Assembly: GCA_002454505.1 (NCBI GenBank)
Contig: DKJA01000057.1
Span: 1 to 21,428 of the forward strand
Source of the DNA: Oxalobacteraceae bacterium UBA6704
GTDB lineage: Bacteria; Pseudomonadota; Gammaproteobacteria; Burkholderiales; Burkholderiaceae_D
Reading direction: 5' to 3'
DNA: 21,428 bases
Program-made: the position numbers and the translations under genes
The notes under the pieces: generated by a model
What the model was told of the DNA's origin: nothing
Databases searched by the model: none
What the model saw: the letters and a program-made list of their open reading frames with translations, nothing else
Part shown: positions 8,085 through 15,916 of the stretch, one piece after another
Layout: each line of letters starts with the position of its first letter
Numbering within the stretch: the stretch's first letter is position 1

Positions 8085-9476
8085 ATGTATAAAACGACTC
8101 TGGCGCACCGCACCTACCGGTTCGCCAGTCTGACAACGCTGCTGGCAAAAGCCTCCCCGGCTCGCTCCGGGGATGTGCTGGCGGGCATCAGCGCCGACTC
8201 TGCCGAAGAGCGCATGGCGGCGAAGATGGCGCTGGCCGACGTGCCGCTACGCGATATTCTGGCGAGCCCGCTGATCCCTTACGAAGCGGATGAGGTCACC
8301 CGGCTGATTATCGATACCCACGATCGCGACGCCTTCTCCCTCATCAGCCACCTGACGGTGGGCGATTTTCGCGACTGGCTGCTGGATGATGCCACCGATC
8401 CCCTTACCCTGAGTCGCGTTGCCCGTGCCATTACGCCCGAGATGGCCGCCGCCGTCAGCAAGCTGATGCGCAACCAGGATCTGATCCTCGCCGCCAGCCG
8501 ATGCCGGGTGACCACTCGCTTTCGCAACACCATCGGCCTGCCGGGCCATTTGAGCGTACGCCTGCAGCCCAATCATCCCACCGACGACCTGAAAGGCATT
8601 GCCGCCAGCATGCTTGACGGGCTGCTCTACGGCGCAGGGGACGCGGTAGTGGGCATTAACCCGGCCAGCGACAGCCTGCCGGTGCTGGAGCGGCTCAATT
8701 ATATGATGGATGACATCATCAGCCGCTTTGCTATTCCTACCCAGTCCTGCGTGCTGACGCACGTCACCAACACCCTGGCGCTGATAGAGCGCGGCGCGCC
8801 CGTCGACCTGGTGTTCCAGTCGGTAGCGGGTACCGAGGCGGCAAACAGCGGCTTCGGCATCAATTTGGCTCTGCTGGCAGAGGCCCGGGAGGCCGCGTTG
8901 AGCCTTGGCCGCGGCACGCTGGGTAATAACGTGATGTACTTTGAGACCGGCCAGGGCAGCTGCCTCTCTGCCAACGCCCATCACGGCGTCGATCAGCAGA
9001 CCTGCGAGGCGCGGGCCTACGCCGTCGCGCGCCATTTCGATCCTCTGCTGGTCAATACGGTAGTGGGATTTATCGGCCCGGAGTATCTCTATGACGGCAA
9101 GCAGATTATCCGCGCCGGGCTGGAGGATCACTTCTGCGGCAAGCTGATGGGCCTGCCGATTGGCTGCGACGTCTGCTACACCAACCATGCGGAAGCGGAT
9201 CAGGATGATATGGACACGCTGCTGACGCTGCTGTGCAACGCCGGGCTGACCTTTTTGATTGGCGTACCGGGGGCGGACGACATCATGCTCAACTACCAGA
9301 GCACCTCGTTCCACGATGCACTCTATGCTCGTCGCCTGCTGGGACTAAAGCATGCCCCAGAGTTTGGCGAGTGGCTGACGAAAATGCAGATTATCGATAG
9401 CGCGGGCCAGCTGCGGCTCACCGGGGCTAACCACCCGCTGCTGAGCGTGCTGCCGCATGAGGGGGTAGACGTATGA
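8085..9476 (+). CDS. eutB: Ethanolamine ammonia-lyase, large subunit
   Basis: The 463-residue protein is the TIM-barrel subunit of adenosylcobalamin-dependent ethanolamine ammonia-lyase, which converts ethanolamine to acetaldehyde and ammonia. Residues corresponding to the E. coli active site are in place: R159 and Q161 (SVRLQPNHPTDD), N192 (GINPASDS), E287 (YFETGQGS) and D362 (GCDVCYTNHAEADQDD). A strong GGAGG lies just before ATG 8085. The gene lies between the permease and eutC and overlaps eutC by four bases (ATGA), indicating translational coupling of the two subunits. No EutA reactivase or shell protein is in view, so cofactor repair and aldehyde handling must be encoded elsewhere. Confidence 0.97.
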   Translation: MYKTTLAHRTYRFASLTTLLAKASPARSGDVLAGISADSAEERMAAKMALADVPLRDILASPLIPYEADEVTRLIIDTHDRDAFSLISHLTVGDFRDWLLDDATDPLTLSRVARAITPEMAAAVSKLMRNQDLILAASRCRVTTRFRNTIGLPGHLSVRLQPNHPTDDLKGIAASMLDGLLYGAGDAVVGINPASDSLPVLERLNYMMDDIISRFAIPTQSCVLTHVTNTLALIERGAPVDLVFQSVAGTEAANSGFGINLALLAEAREAALSLGRGTLGNNVMYFETGQGSCLSANAHHGVDQQTCEARAYAVARHFDPLLVNTVVGFIGPEYLYDGKQIIRAGLEDHFCGKLMGLPIGCDVCYTNHAEADQDDMDTLLTLLCNAGLTFLIGVPGADDIMLNYQSTSFHDALYARRLLGLKHAPEFGEWLTKMQIIDSAGQLRLTGANHPLLSVLPHEGVDV

Positions 9477-10246
9477 ACCATCCTGACGCATGGTCTTTAC
9501 TGCGCGAGTTTACCGACGCCCGGATCGCCCTTGGCCGCAGCGGTGCAAGCCTGCCGACCCGGGAGGTGCTCAGCTTCGGTCTGGCCCACGCCCAGGCTCG
9601 CGATGCGGTCCACCAGCCTTTTGACAGCGAGCCGCTGACGCAGCAGCTCTCGGCCCTCGGTCTGCATACCCTGGACGCCCACAGCGCCGCGGCAGACCGC
9701 CATATTTATCTCAACCGTCCAGATCTTGGACGTAGGCTGAGCGACGAGAGCCGCGCTGCACTACAGGCCAGCCGGGTGCCCGCCCACGATCTGCTGCTGG
9801 TCATTGGCGACGGGCTCTCTTCCCATGCGGTGCATCGTCAGGCGGTAGCGCTGATTACCGCTCTGCTGCCCTATCTGCATACGCTGGGGCTGACCACTGG
9901 CCCGGTAGTGCTGGCGCACCAGTCGCGGGTGGCGCTGGGAGATGAGATTGGCGAGACGCTGAAGAGTAAAGCGGTGGCTATGTTGATTGGCGAACGCCCC
10001 GGACTATCATCCCCGGACAGCCTCGGCGTCTACCTGACCTGGCAGCCGACACGCACCCGGCTGGACTCGGAGCGCAACTGCATCTCCAACATCCGCCCGG
10101 AGGGGCTGCGTCATGAGGCCGCTGCCTTTAAGCTCGCCTGGCTGCTGGAGCAGGCTTTTTTACGCCGCCTGACCGGCGTCAAACTGAAAGATGAGAGCGA
10201 TAACCCGGCGCTGCATGAACGGGTAAAGCCCAGCCTTGCCGGGTAA
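9473..10246 (+). CDS. eutC: Ethanolamine ammonia-lyase, small subunit
   Basis: The 257-residue partner of EutB contributes to the cobalamin-binding face of the lyase. Recognisable family blocks are LLLVIGDGLSSHAVHRQA, GEIGETLKSKAVAMLIGERP (with a D in place of the first G), GLSSPDSLGVYLTW and ERNCISNIRPEGL. It is shorter than the about 295-residue E. coli EutC of the microcompartment operon because the long N-terminal extension is absent; that extension is associated with targeting to the compartment. This fits a compartment-free enzyme. The start overlaps the eutB stop as ATGA. The stop codon lies within a 17-base tandem duplication, so the extreme C-terminus may have changed recently. Confidence 0.95.
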   Translation: MNHPDAWSLLREFTDARIALGRSGASLPTREVLSFGLAHAQARDAVHQPFDSEPLTQQLSALGLHTLDAHSAAADRHIYLNRPDLGRRLSDESRAALQASRVPAHDLLLVIGDGLSSHAVHRQAVALITALLPYLHTLGLTTGPVVLAHQSRVALGDEIGETLKSKAVAMLIGERPGLSSPDSLGVYLTWQPTRTRLDSERNCISNIRPEGLRHEAAAFKLAWLLEQAFLRRLTGVKLKDESDNPALHERVKPSLAG

Positions 10247-10267
10247 ATGGCCTTGCCGGGTAAATGG
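10234..10267 (+). repeat. Perfect 17-bp tandem duplication at the eutC stop
   Basis: CCTTGCCGGGTAAATGG occurs at 10234-10250 and again, without change, at 10251-10267, followed by a further partial CCTTG. The first copy contains the eutC stop codon TAA. The unit contains TTGCCGGG, resembling the right arm of the REP sequences seen elsewhere in this part. Confidence 0.9.
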
Positions 10268-10274
10268 CCTTGCG

Positions 10275-10724
10275 CTATGCCTTCACCTGCTTTACCGGCC
10301 AGCAGACCGGTGCGACGCCGTTGAGGGCCGGTTTAGCGAACAGATAACCCTGGAAGTGCTTAATGCCGGCAGCTTCCAGCCAGCACCACTCCTCTACCTT
10401 CTCGACGCCTTCCGCCACAACGCTGATCTCCAGCTCGGCGCAGCATTTGACGATGGCATTAACGATCGCCTGCTTAGGGCCGTGCAGATGAATATCGGTC
10501 ACAATGCTGCGGTCGATCTTTAGCTCCCCCGGCTGGAACTTGGTGAGCAGCGACAGGCCGGCAAAACCTGCGCCAAAGTCATCGATCGCCAGTCCAATAC
10601 CCGCCGAGCGGAGCTGCATAATGGCGATGGTAAACTCGTCATAGCCGGAGATCACCTCATCTTCGGTCACCTCGACAATCACCTGCTCGGGAACCAGCCC
10701 GTGACGGGTGATCTGCGCCAGCAG
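10275..10724 (-). pseudogene. EAL-domain protein (c-di-GMP phosphodiesterase type), 5' part lost at a join
   Basis: The minus strand encodes the C-terminal about 150 residues of an EAL domain. Visible motifs are VEVTEDEV (metal-binding Glu strand), AIDDFGAGFAGL (the DDFGTG signature), LKIDRS (catalytic Lys), VVAEGVE, and FQGYLFAKP (QG motif). The N-terminal half of the domain, including the E(A/V)LLR motif, is missing. Upstream of about 10,724-10,740 the sequence becomes rimJ on the opposite strand, so the gene is cut by a join and not by a window edge. What remains looks conserved and would belong to an active phosphodiesterase. Sensory or membrane domains that would have preceded it cannot be seen. 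It is convergent with eutC. Confidence 0.85.
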
Positions 10725-10740
10725 AATATCCACCGCATTA
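10718..10740. other. Join 1: EAL gene to rimJ fragment
   Basis: To the left the minus strand reads EAL (ILLAQITRHGL), and to the right the plus strand reads RimJ (NIHRIMANYMPHN). The exact crossover cannot be fixed because the bases around 10718-10740 can be read plausibly as either gene. Two coding sequences in opposite orientation are both cut here with no transposon end, direct repeat or integrase. Confidence 0.85.
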
Positions 10741-10907
10741 TGGCGAACTACATGCCGCATAATCAGCGCAGCGGCGCGCTGCTGGCGCGTCTCGGCTTTG
10801 AGAAAGAGGGTTATGCGAAAGACTATCTGTTAATCGACGGCCGCTGGCAGGATCATGTGTTGACCGCGCTGACTCGTCATGAGTGGACGCCGGATCGGCG
10901 CGGCTAA
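10725..10907 (+). pseudogene. rimJ: RimJ (ribosomal S5 N-acetyltransferase), C-terminal fragment
   Basis: About 60 residues, from NIHRIMANYMPHN through LLARLGFEKEGYAKDYLLID to the stop, match the C-terminus of RimJ, the GNAT enzyme that acetylates the N-terminal alanine of ribosomal protein S5 (family length about 194). The acetyl-CoA-binding N-terminal two thirds are absent because the sequence is joined to an EAL gene. It has no start of its own. It is followed after 13 bases by the yceH start, the same order as rimJ-yceH in E. coli, so this short piece is native enterobacterial order internally. Confidence 0.88.
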
Positions 10908-10920
10908 TAAGGAGATCGGA

Positions 10921-10995
10921 ATGAAAATGGCGCTTTCGCCGCTGGCGTTGCGTGTTTTGGGTTGCCTGCTGGAGAAGCAGGTCACCACGCCGGAA
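10921..10995 (+). pseudogene. yceH: YceH (DUF480), first 25 codons only
   Basis: The residues LALRVLGCLLEKQVTTPE correspond to the start of YceH (E. coli LEARVIGCLLEKQVTTPE). AAGGAGA shortly before ATG 10921 is a good ribosome-binding site. After VTTPE the expected QYPLSVNGV is replaced, in frame, by tryptophan halogenase sequence. The fragment alone encodes less than one winged-helix element and cannot be functional. Confidence 0.88.
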
Positions 10996-10998
10996 TAC
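10990..10998. other. Join 2: yceH to flavin-dependent halogenase
   Basis: Between CACGCCGGAA and TACGCG the reading changes from YceH (VTTPE) to halogenase (YAAVANYGYHLDAGKF) without frameshift. This is also where background changes from enterobacterial to very GC-rich, Massilia-like coding sequence. The proteobacterial halogenase family has its own N-terminal FAD region here, which is missing. Confidence 0.85.
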
Positions 10999-12093
10999 GC
11001 GGCCGTGGCGAACTACGGCTATCACCTCGATGCGGGCAAGTTCGGCATCTTCCTGCGCAAGCACTGCCTGGAAAAGCTGGGCGTCCACTACGTGCCGGAT
11101 CACGTGACCGGCATCGTCAACCACGAAAACGGCGATATCGCCCATCTGCAGACGAAGGAACACGGTGCCCTCGAAGGCGACCTGTTCATCGACTGCACCG
11201 GCATGCAGTCGCTGCTGCTGGGCCGTCATTACGGCGTGCCGCTGGTGACGCAGAAGCACGCGCTGTTCAACGACTGCGCGCTGGCCGTGCAGGTGCCGTA
11301 TGCGCGCGAGGACAGCCCGATCGGCTCGCAGACGACGTCGACCGCGCAGCGTGCCGGCTGGATCTGGGACATCGGCCTGCCGACGCGGCGCGGCATCGGC
11401 CACGTGTACTCGTCCGCGCACACGAGCGACGGGCAGGCCGAAGCCGACCTGCGCGCCTACGTCACGGCAAGCGGCGGCCCGGCCGACATGCCGCCCCCGC
11501 GCAAGCTGACGTTCCAGCCCGGCTACCGCCGCGAATTCTGGCATCGCAACTGCGTGGCGATCGGCCTGTCCGCCGGCTTCATCGAACCGCTGGAAGCTTC
11601 CGCGCTGGCGCTGGTGGAGCTGTCCGCCGCGATGGTCAGCGACGGCCTGCCGGCCACGCGCGACGAGATGGCCATCATGGCGCACCGCTTCAACGATGCG
11701 TTCACCTACCGGTGGGAGCGCGTCATCGAATTCCTGAAGCTGCACTATGTGCTGAGCCGCCGCACCGATTCCGACTACTGGCACGACAACCGCCGCGCCG
11801 AAACGATTCCCGCGCGATTGCAGGAATCGCTGCAGCTTTGGCGCCACCGCGCGCCGTCGCGGCTGGATTTTTATCGCATCGAAGAGGTTTTTCCGTCCGC
11901 CAGCTGGCAATATGTGCTGTACGGGATGGGCTTCACGGCGGATCCGCGGCACCGCACGCGCCGCGACGAGGGCAGCGCGGCCGACGGCCACTTCCAGGCC
12001 GCCGCGGACCTGACGCGCCGCATGCTGCCGGCGCTGCCGTCGAACCGGGAACTGCTGGAACACATCCGCAGGCACGGCCTGCAAAAAATATAA
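10996..12093 (+). pseudogene. Flavin-dependent tryptophan halogenase family protein, N-terminus lost at a join
   Basis: The 365 residues from YAAVANYGYHLDAGKF to the stop are the C-terminal two thirds of a tryptophan-halogenase family protein (usual length about 500-530). Seen are the GDLFIDCTGMQSLLLG motif, GWIWDIGL (the family's GWxWxIP with Gly replacing Pro), and GLSAGFIEPLEAS. The FAD-binding GxGxxG and the active-site Lys region lie in the missing part. In the halide-binding stretch, where PrnA has EST-G, this protein reads EASA. It is clearly paralogous to the complete halogenase at 13857. The intact gene probably headed this operon in its own genome. The in-frame fusion to yceH codons is not a real protein in my view. 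Confidence 0.85.
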
Positions 12094-12112
12094 ATCAAAA
12101 CGAGACGAGACA

Positions 12113-12814
12113 ATGGCACGACACGAACTGCTGAACAACGTACAGCACAAGGACCTGAAGATCATCACCCGCCACGGCGCGGGCCTGGGCGACGACATCA
12201 TGTTCGCCCTCACCTTCCCCGCTGAATTCCGCGTGCTGCAGGGCCACTACCCGATCGTGTTCCGCAAGTCGGACGACGGCACCACGTTCGAGCCGATCGC
12301 GCTGTTCGGCTTCGAGACGGGCGAGAACCTGTTCCTCACCAACGATGGCTGGGATGCGACGGAGCTGCCCCTCACGGTGCAGCGCCAGCCCTTCCTGATC
12401 GGCCGCAACGGCGACGAGCTGCTGGTGCACCTGGATGCCGACCATCCGCGCGCCAGCCGCACCGAAGGCGAGGCGGCGTTCCTGCCGCACGGCGGCGTCA
12501 GCGAATACCTGGAGCGCATCAACTCCGTGCTGCTGACGATCCACCAGGGCATCGGCCACACGGAAGGCTTCATCGCCGCGCTGCTGGAGCACGAGCTGCT
12601 GGAATCGTTCGTGTTCGACATCGAGTTGAACGACGGCTCGCAGAACCGGCTCGCCGGCTTCTACGTGATCCACGAAGAGCGCCTGGCGGCGCTGGACGAC
12701 GCCGCGCTGGGCCGCCTGCACCGCGACCGCCACCTGGAGCCGATCTACATGGCGATCGCCTCGCTGGCCCAGTTCCGCGGGCTGATCGACCGCAAGAACC
12801 GCCAGCGCGGCTGA
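12113..12814 (+). CDS. SapC family protein
   Basis: The 233-residue protein shows the SapC family pattern: HYPIVFRKS at about 45-53, ALFGFETGENLFLT at 63-76, the central RQPFLIG at 91-97, and a C-terminal region ending LHRDRHLEPIYMAIASLAQF. There is no signal peptide or membrane segment. The family is named after a Campylobacter S-layer-associated protein, but its biochemical role is unknown. In many Proteobacteria it sits beside tryptophan halogenase-like and cupin-like genes and TonB receptors, as here. The gene follows the truncated halogenase by 19 bases and ends one base before the cupin-like ATG, so co-translation with its neighbour is likely. The Shine-Dalgarno is weak (GAGAC). Confidence 0.85.
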   Translation: MARHELLNNVQHKDLKIITRHGAGLGDDIMFALTFPAEFRVLQGHYPIVFRKSDDGTTFEPIALFGFETGENLFLTNDGWDATELPLTVQRQPFLIGRNGDELLVHLDADHPRASRTEGEAAFLPHGGVSEYLERINSVLLTIHQGIGHTEGFIAALLEHELLESFVFDIELNDGSQNRLAGFYVIHEERLAALDDAALGRLHRDRHLEPIYMAIASLAQFRGLIDRKNRQRG

Positions 12815-12815
12815 C

Positions 12816-13817
12816 ATGCTGCCGATCGCCGAACTGCACGGCCTGACGCCGGGCGACCTGACCGACCGCATCCTGAAGTCGACGCAGCCGCTGGTGCTGC
12901 GCGGCCTCGCAGCGCAGTGGCCGATGGTGCGCGCGGCGCTGGCATCGCAGCAGGAAGCAAGCAGCTACCTGCGGCGCTTCTACGGCGACATGCCCGTCAT
13001 CGCGCTGCTGGGCAAGCCGGACATCGGCGGCCGGTTCTTCTACAACGACGACCTGTCCGGCTTCAACTTCCAGCCGGCGCGCGTGCGGCTGGACGGCGTG
13101 CTGGCCGAACTGGCGATCCACCGCGACGATGTGCAGCCGCCGGCGCTGTACGTGGGATCGACCACCATCGACACCTGCCTGCCCGGCTTTCGCGATGAGA
13201 ACGACCTCGACCTGCACGGCCGCGATGCGCTGGCGTCGATCTGGATCGGCAACCGCACGCGCATCGCCGCCCACTACGACCTGCCGGACAATATCGCCTG
13301 CGTGGCGGCGGGCCGGCGCCGCTTCACGCTGTTCCCGCCCGAGCAACTCGCCAACCTGTATGTCGGCCCGCTCGATTTCACGCCGGCCGGCCAGGCCATC
13401 AGCCTGGTGGATTTCCACGCGCCCGACTTCGAGCGCTTTCCGAAGTTCGCCGAGGCGCAGCGCTTCGGCCAGGAGGCGGAGCTGGGGCCGGGCGATGCGA
13501 TCTTCATTCCCAGCATGTGGTGGCACCACGTCGAGGCGCTGGAGCCGTTCAACGTGCTGGTCAATTACTGGTGGCGCCAGTCGCCAGACTACATGGACAC
13601 GCCCACCAATGCGCTGATGCTGGCCATCATGACGGTGCGCGACCTGCCATCCGAGCAGCGCAAGGCCTGGGCTGGCCTGTTCGACCATTACGTATTCGGG
13701 CAGGACGCGCAGACGGCCGCCCACATCCCGCCGGCCGCGCAGCGCATGCTGGCGCCGCTGGACGAAGACGGCACGCGCGCCATCCGCGCGCAGCTGCTGA
13801 AACGCATGAACCGATAA
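12816..13817 (+). CDS. Cupin-like (Cupin_8/JmjC-type) protein, putative Fe(II)/2-oxoglutarate oxygenase
   Basis: The 333-residue protein has the double-stranded beta-helix layout of the cupin-like/FIH group. The metal triad is visible as HxD in H153-Y-D155 and a distal His in MWWHHVEAL (H237 or H238). The segments PLVLRGLAAQWP, VAAGRRRFTLFPPEQLANLY and LGPGDAIFIPSMWWHHVE are typical. Enzymes of this fold hydroxylate protein side chains or small molecules; the substrate here is unknown. The gene begins one base after the sapC stop and is 39 bases from the complete halogenase. An enzyme with an intact metal site placed between two halogenases may hydroxylate the same substrate, but that is inference. 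Confidence 0.85.
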   Translation: MLPIAELHGLTPGDLTDRILKSTQPLVLRGLAAQWPMVRAALASQQEASSYLRRFYGDMPVIALLGKPDIGGRFFYNDDLSGFNFQPARVRLDGVLAELAIHRDDVQPPALYVGSTTIDTCLPGFRDENDLDLHGRDALASIWIGNRTRIAAHYDLPDNIACVAAGRRRFTLFPPEQLANLYVGPLDFTPAGQAISLVDFHAPDFERFPKFAEAQRFGQEAELGPGDAIFIPSMWWHHVEALEPFNVLVNYWWRQSPDYMDTPTNALMLAIMTVRDLPSEQRKAWAGLFDHYVFGQDAQTAAHIPPAAQRMLAPLDEDGTRAIRAQLLKRMNR

Positions 13818-13856
13818 GCATCGACTGATACAACAAGATGTAACGGAGGAGACACC

Positions 13857-15359
13857 GTGGAACAACAAGCACAGAAAAAACCGGTGCGCCGGGTCATCAT
13901 CGCCGGCGGCGGCACGGCCGGCTGGATGGTCGCGGCAGGCCTGTCCAAATCGCTGGGCAAGCTGCTGGACATCAAGCTGATCGAGTCCGATGAAATCGGC
14001 ACCGTCGGCGTCGGCGAGGCGACCATTCCCACGCTGATGAATTTCCACCACGTGATGGAGATCAACGAGCAGGAATTCATGGCCGAGACGATGGCCACCT
14101 TCAAGCTGGGCATCAGCTTCGAGAACTGGCGCAACGTGGGCGAGGACTACATCCACTCGTTCGGCGTGACGGGCACGGACCACTGGACGGCCGGCTTCCA
14201 GCACTTCTGGCACAAGGGCCGCGAGCGGGGGCTGGCCGGCGACTACGGCGACTACTGCCTGGAGCTGAAGGCGTCGCTCGAGAACAAGTTCGCGCACCTG
14301 CCGAAGAACGGCATGAACTACGCGTACCACATGGACGCGGGCCGTTACGCCAAGTTCCTGCGCAAATTCTCGGAACGCTTCGGCGTGCAGCGCATCGAGG
14401 GCAAGATCAGCGAAGTGCGCAAGGACCTGAACACGGGCGACATCCGCGCGCTGCGGCTCGACTCCGGCGCCGAACTGGAAGGCGACCTGTTCATCGACTG
14501 CACTGGCTTTCGCGCGCTGCTGATCGGCGAGACGATGGGCGTCGGCTACGACGACTGGTCGCACTGGCTGTTCAACGACAGTGCGGTGGCGCTGCAGACG
14601 AAATCCGTCGGCGATGCGATTCCCCTGACGCGCGCCATCGCGCACGACGCGGGCTGGCAGTGGCGCATTCCGCTGCAGCACCGCGTGGGCAACGGCATCG
14701 TCTACTCGAGCCGCCACATGGCCGACGACGACGCCATCCGCCACCTGCAGGCCAACGTGCAGGGCGAAGCCTTGATGACGCCGCGCGTGATCCGCTTCAA
14801 GCCGGGCCAGCGCAAGCAGACGTGGAAGAACAATGTCGTGGCCATCGGCCTGGCCAGCGGCTTCCTGGAACCGATCGAATCGACCAGCATCCACCTGATC
14901 CAGCGCGGCATCCTGCGGCTGCTGCAGATGTTCCCGCAAGACGGCATCAGCCAGGCCGACATCGCCGAATACAACAAACAGGCCGATGCCGAGATCTCGC
15001 ACATCCGCGACTTCATCATCGCCCACTACTGCGTGACGAACCGCCGCGACACGCCGTACTGGCGCGCGGCCGCCGAGATGGCCATTCCGCCATCGCTGCA
15101 GCACCGCATCGACCTGTTCCGCGAAACGGGCCGCGTGTTCCGGCTGTCGAACGAACTGTTCGCCGAGAATTCGTGGATCCAGGTGCTGCTGGGCCAGGGC
15201 ATCCATCCCGCCTCGCACCACCAGTCGGCCGACCTGATGGGCGACGAGGAACTGCGCCGCTTCCTGGGCGGCATCAGCACATCGATCGACCACACCGTGG
15301 CGCAGCTGCCGTCGCACCAGCGCTACGTGGAGCAGTACTGCTCAGGTACAGGGTGGTAA
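13857..15359 (+). CDS. Flavin-dependent tryptophan halogenase family protein (complete)
   Basis: The 500-residue protein carries the full family set: FAD-binding IIAGGGTAGW at 15-23, TVGVGEATIPTL at 49-60, FKLGISFENW with the likely catalytic lysine K83 (PrnA K79 position), GWQWRIP at 266-272, and EPIES at 338-342, whose second Glu (E341) corresponds to PrnA E346. These enzymes use FADH2 from a separate reductase, oxygen and halide to chlorinate or brominate aromatic rings. No reductase gene is in view. The start is GTG 13857 with GGAGG at 13845-13849. Where PrnA has Gly349 near chloride this protein has Ser344, so halide preference may differ. Substrate unknown; relatives in SapC-cupin clusters are not classical free-tryptophan enzymes. 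Confidence 0.92.
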   Translation: MEQQAQKKPVRRVIIAGGGTAGWMVAAGLSKSLGKLLDIKLIESDEIGTVGVGEATIPTLMNFHHVMEINEQEFMAETMATFKLGISFENWRNVGEDYIHSFGVTGTDHWTAGFQHFWHKGRERGLAGDYGDYCLELKASLENKFAHLPKNGMNYAYHMDAGRYAKFLRKFSERFGVQRIEGKISEVRKDLNTGDIRALRLDSGAELEGDLFIDCTGFRALLIGETMGVGYDDWSHWLFNDSAVALQTKSVGDAIPLTRAIAHDAGWQWRIPLQHRVGNGIVYSSRHMADDDAIRHLQANVQGEALMTPRVIRFKPGQRKQTWKNNVVAIGLASGFLEPIESTSIHLIQRGILRLLQMFPQDGISQADIAEYNKQADAEISHIRDFIIAHYCVTNRRDTPYWRAAAEMAIPPSLQHRIDLFRETGRVFRLSNELFAENSWIQVLLGQGIHPASHHQSADLMGDEELRRFLGGISTSIDHTVAQLPSHQRYVEQYCSGTGW

Positions 15360-15391
15360 CGTAGCGGTTATCCAACCCGAGGAGAGCCCAC

Positions 15392-15901
15392 ATGGCAAAC
15401 GCAACCGACCTGGTCATCCACCGCACATTCGACGCGCCGCGCGAACTGGTGTTCCGCACGATGACCGATCCCGAGCACCTGCGGCACTGGTGGGGGCCGA
15501 AGGAATGCACGATCTCGGTGGTGAGCGCGGACGTGCGGCCGGGCGGTGTTTTCCACTATTGCATGCACCCGCGCGGCGGCGTGGAGGGTATGGATGCGTG
15601 GGGCCGTTTCGACTACCGCGAGATCGAACCGGCGCACCGCATCGTCTACGTCAACGGCTTTGCCGACGAGGCGGGCAACCGCATCCGCTATCCGCTGCTG
15701 CCCCTGTGGCCATTGGAGGTGCTGAATACCGTCACGCTGGAAGAAGATGGCGGCCGCACGCATGTGACGATGCACTCGGCGCCCATCGACGCCAGTGAAG
15801 CCGAAATCGCCATGTTCGCGGCCAGCCATGCGTCGATGCAGCAGGGCTTCGGCGGTATGCTCGATGTGTATGAGGAATACCTGCGCACGGTGCAGGGCTG
15901 A
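15392..15901 (+). CDS. SRPBCC/AHSA1 domain protein (first of pair)
   Basis: The 169-residue single-domain protein has the START-like helix-grip fold signature of the AHSA1 (activator of Hsp90 homologue) group: FDAPRELVFRTMTDPEHLRH near the N-terminus, WWGPKECT, VRPGGVFHYCM, and a C-terminal helix ending QQGFGGMLDVYEEYL. These proteins bind hydrophobic ligands, and bacterial members are usually of unknown function. GAGGAGAG precedes the ATG by a few bases. It follows the halogenase stop by 32 bases with no terminator between, so it is probably in the same transcript. Such genes often have an ArsR-type repressor beside them; none is present here. Confidence 0.85.
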   Translation: MANATDLVIHRTFDAPRELVFRTMTDPEHLRHWWGPKECTISVVSADVRPGGVFHYCMHPRGGVEGMDAWGRFDYREIEPAHRIVYVNGFADEAGNRIRYPLLPLWPLEVLNTVTLEEDGGRTHVTMHSAPIDASEAEIAMFAASHASMQQGFGGMLDVYEEYLRTVQG

Positions 15902-15916
15902 TCAGCGGAGGACATC

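Noticed and set aside
6633..8108. A 491-codon minus-strand open frame opposite the permease
   Set aside because: It is rich in Arg, Gln and His with no hydrophobic or catalytic pattern, and it shadows a clear transporter.
10275..10995. Natural insertion of a small mobile element between eutC and the halogenase
   Set aside because: No transposase, terminal inverted repeats or target-site duplication are present, and the fragments are parts of housekeeping genes.
10879..12093. A continuous 404-codon frame joining YceH-like and halogenase sequence as one fusion protein
   Set aside because: Both parts are cut at conserved places, the FAD-binding region is missing, and the parts come from unrelated bacteria. 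In-frame continuity is expected by chance in one of three joins.
12570..15317. A 915-codon minus-strand open frame opposite the cupin and halogenase genes
   Set aside because: High GC content leaves few stops on the antisense strand. No family motifs are seen and the plus-strand genes are clearly real.
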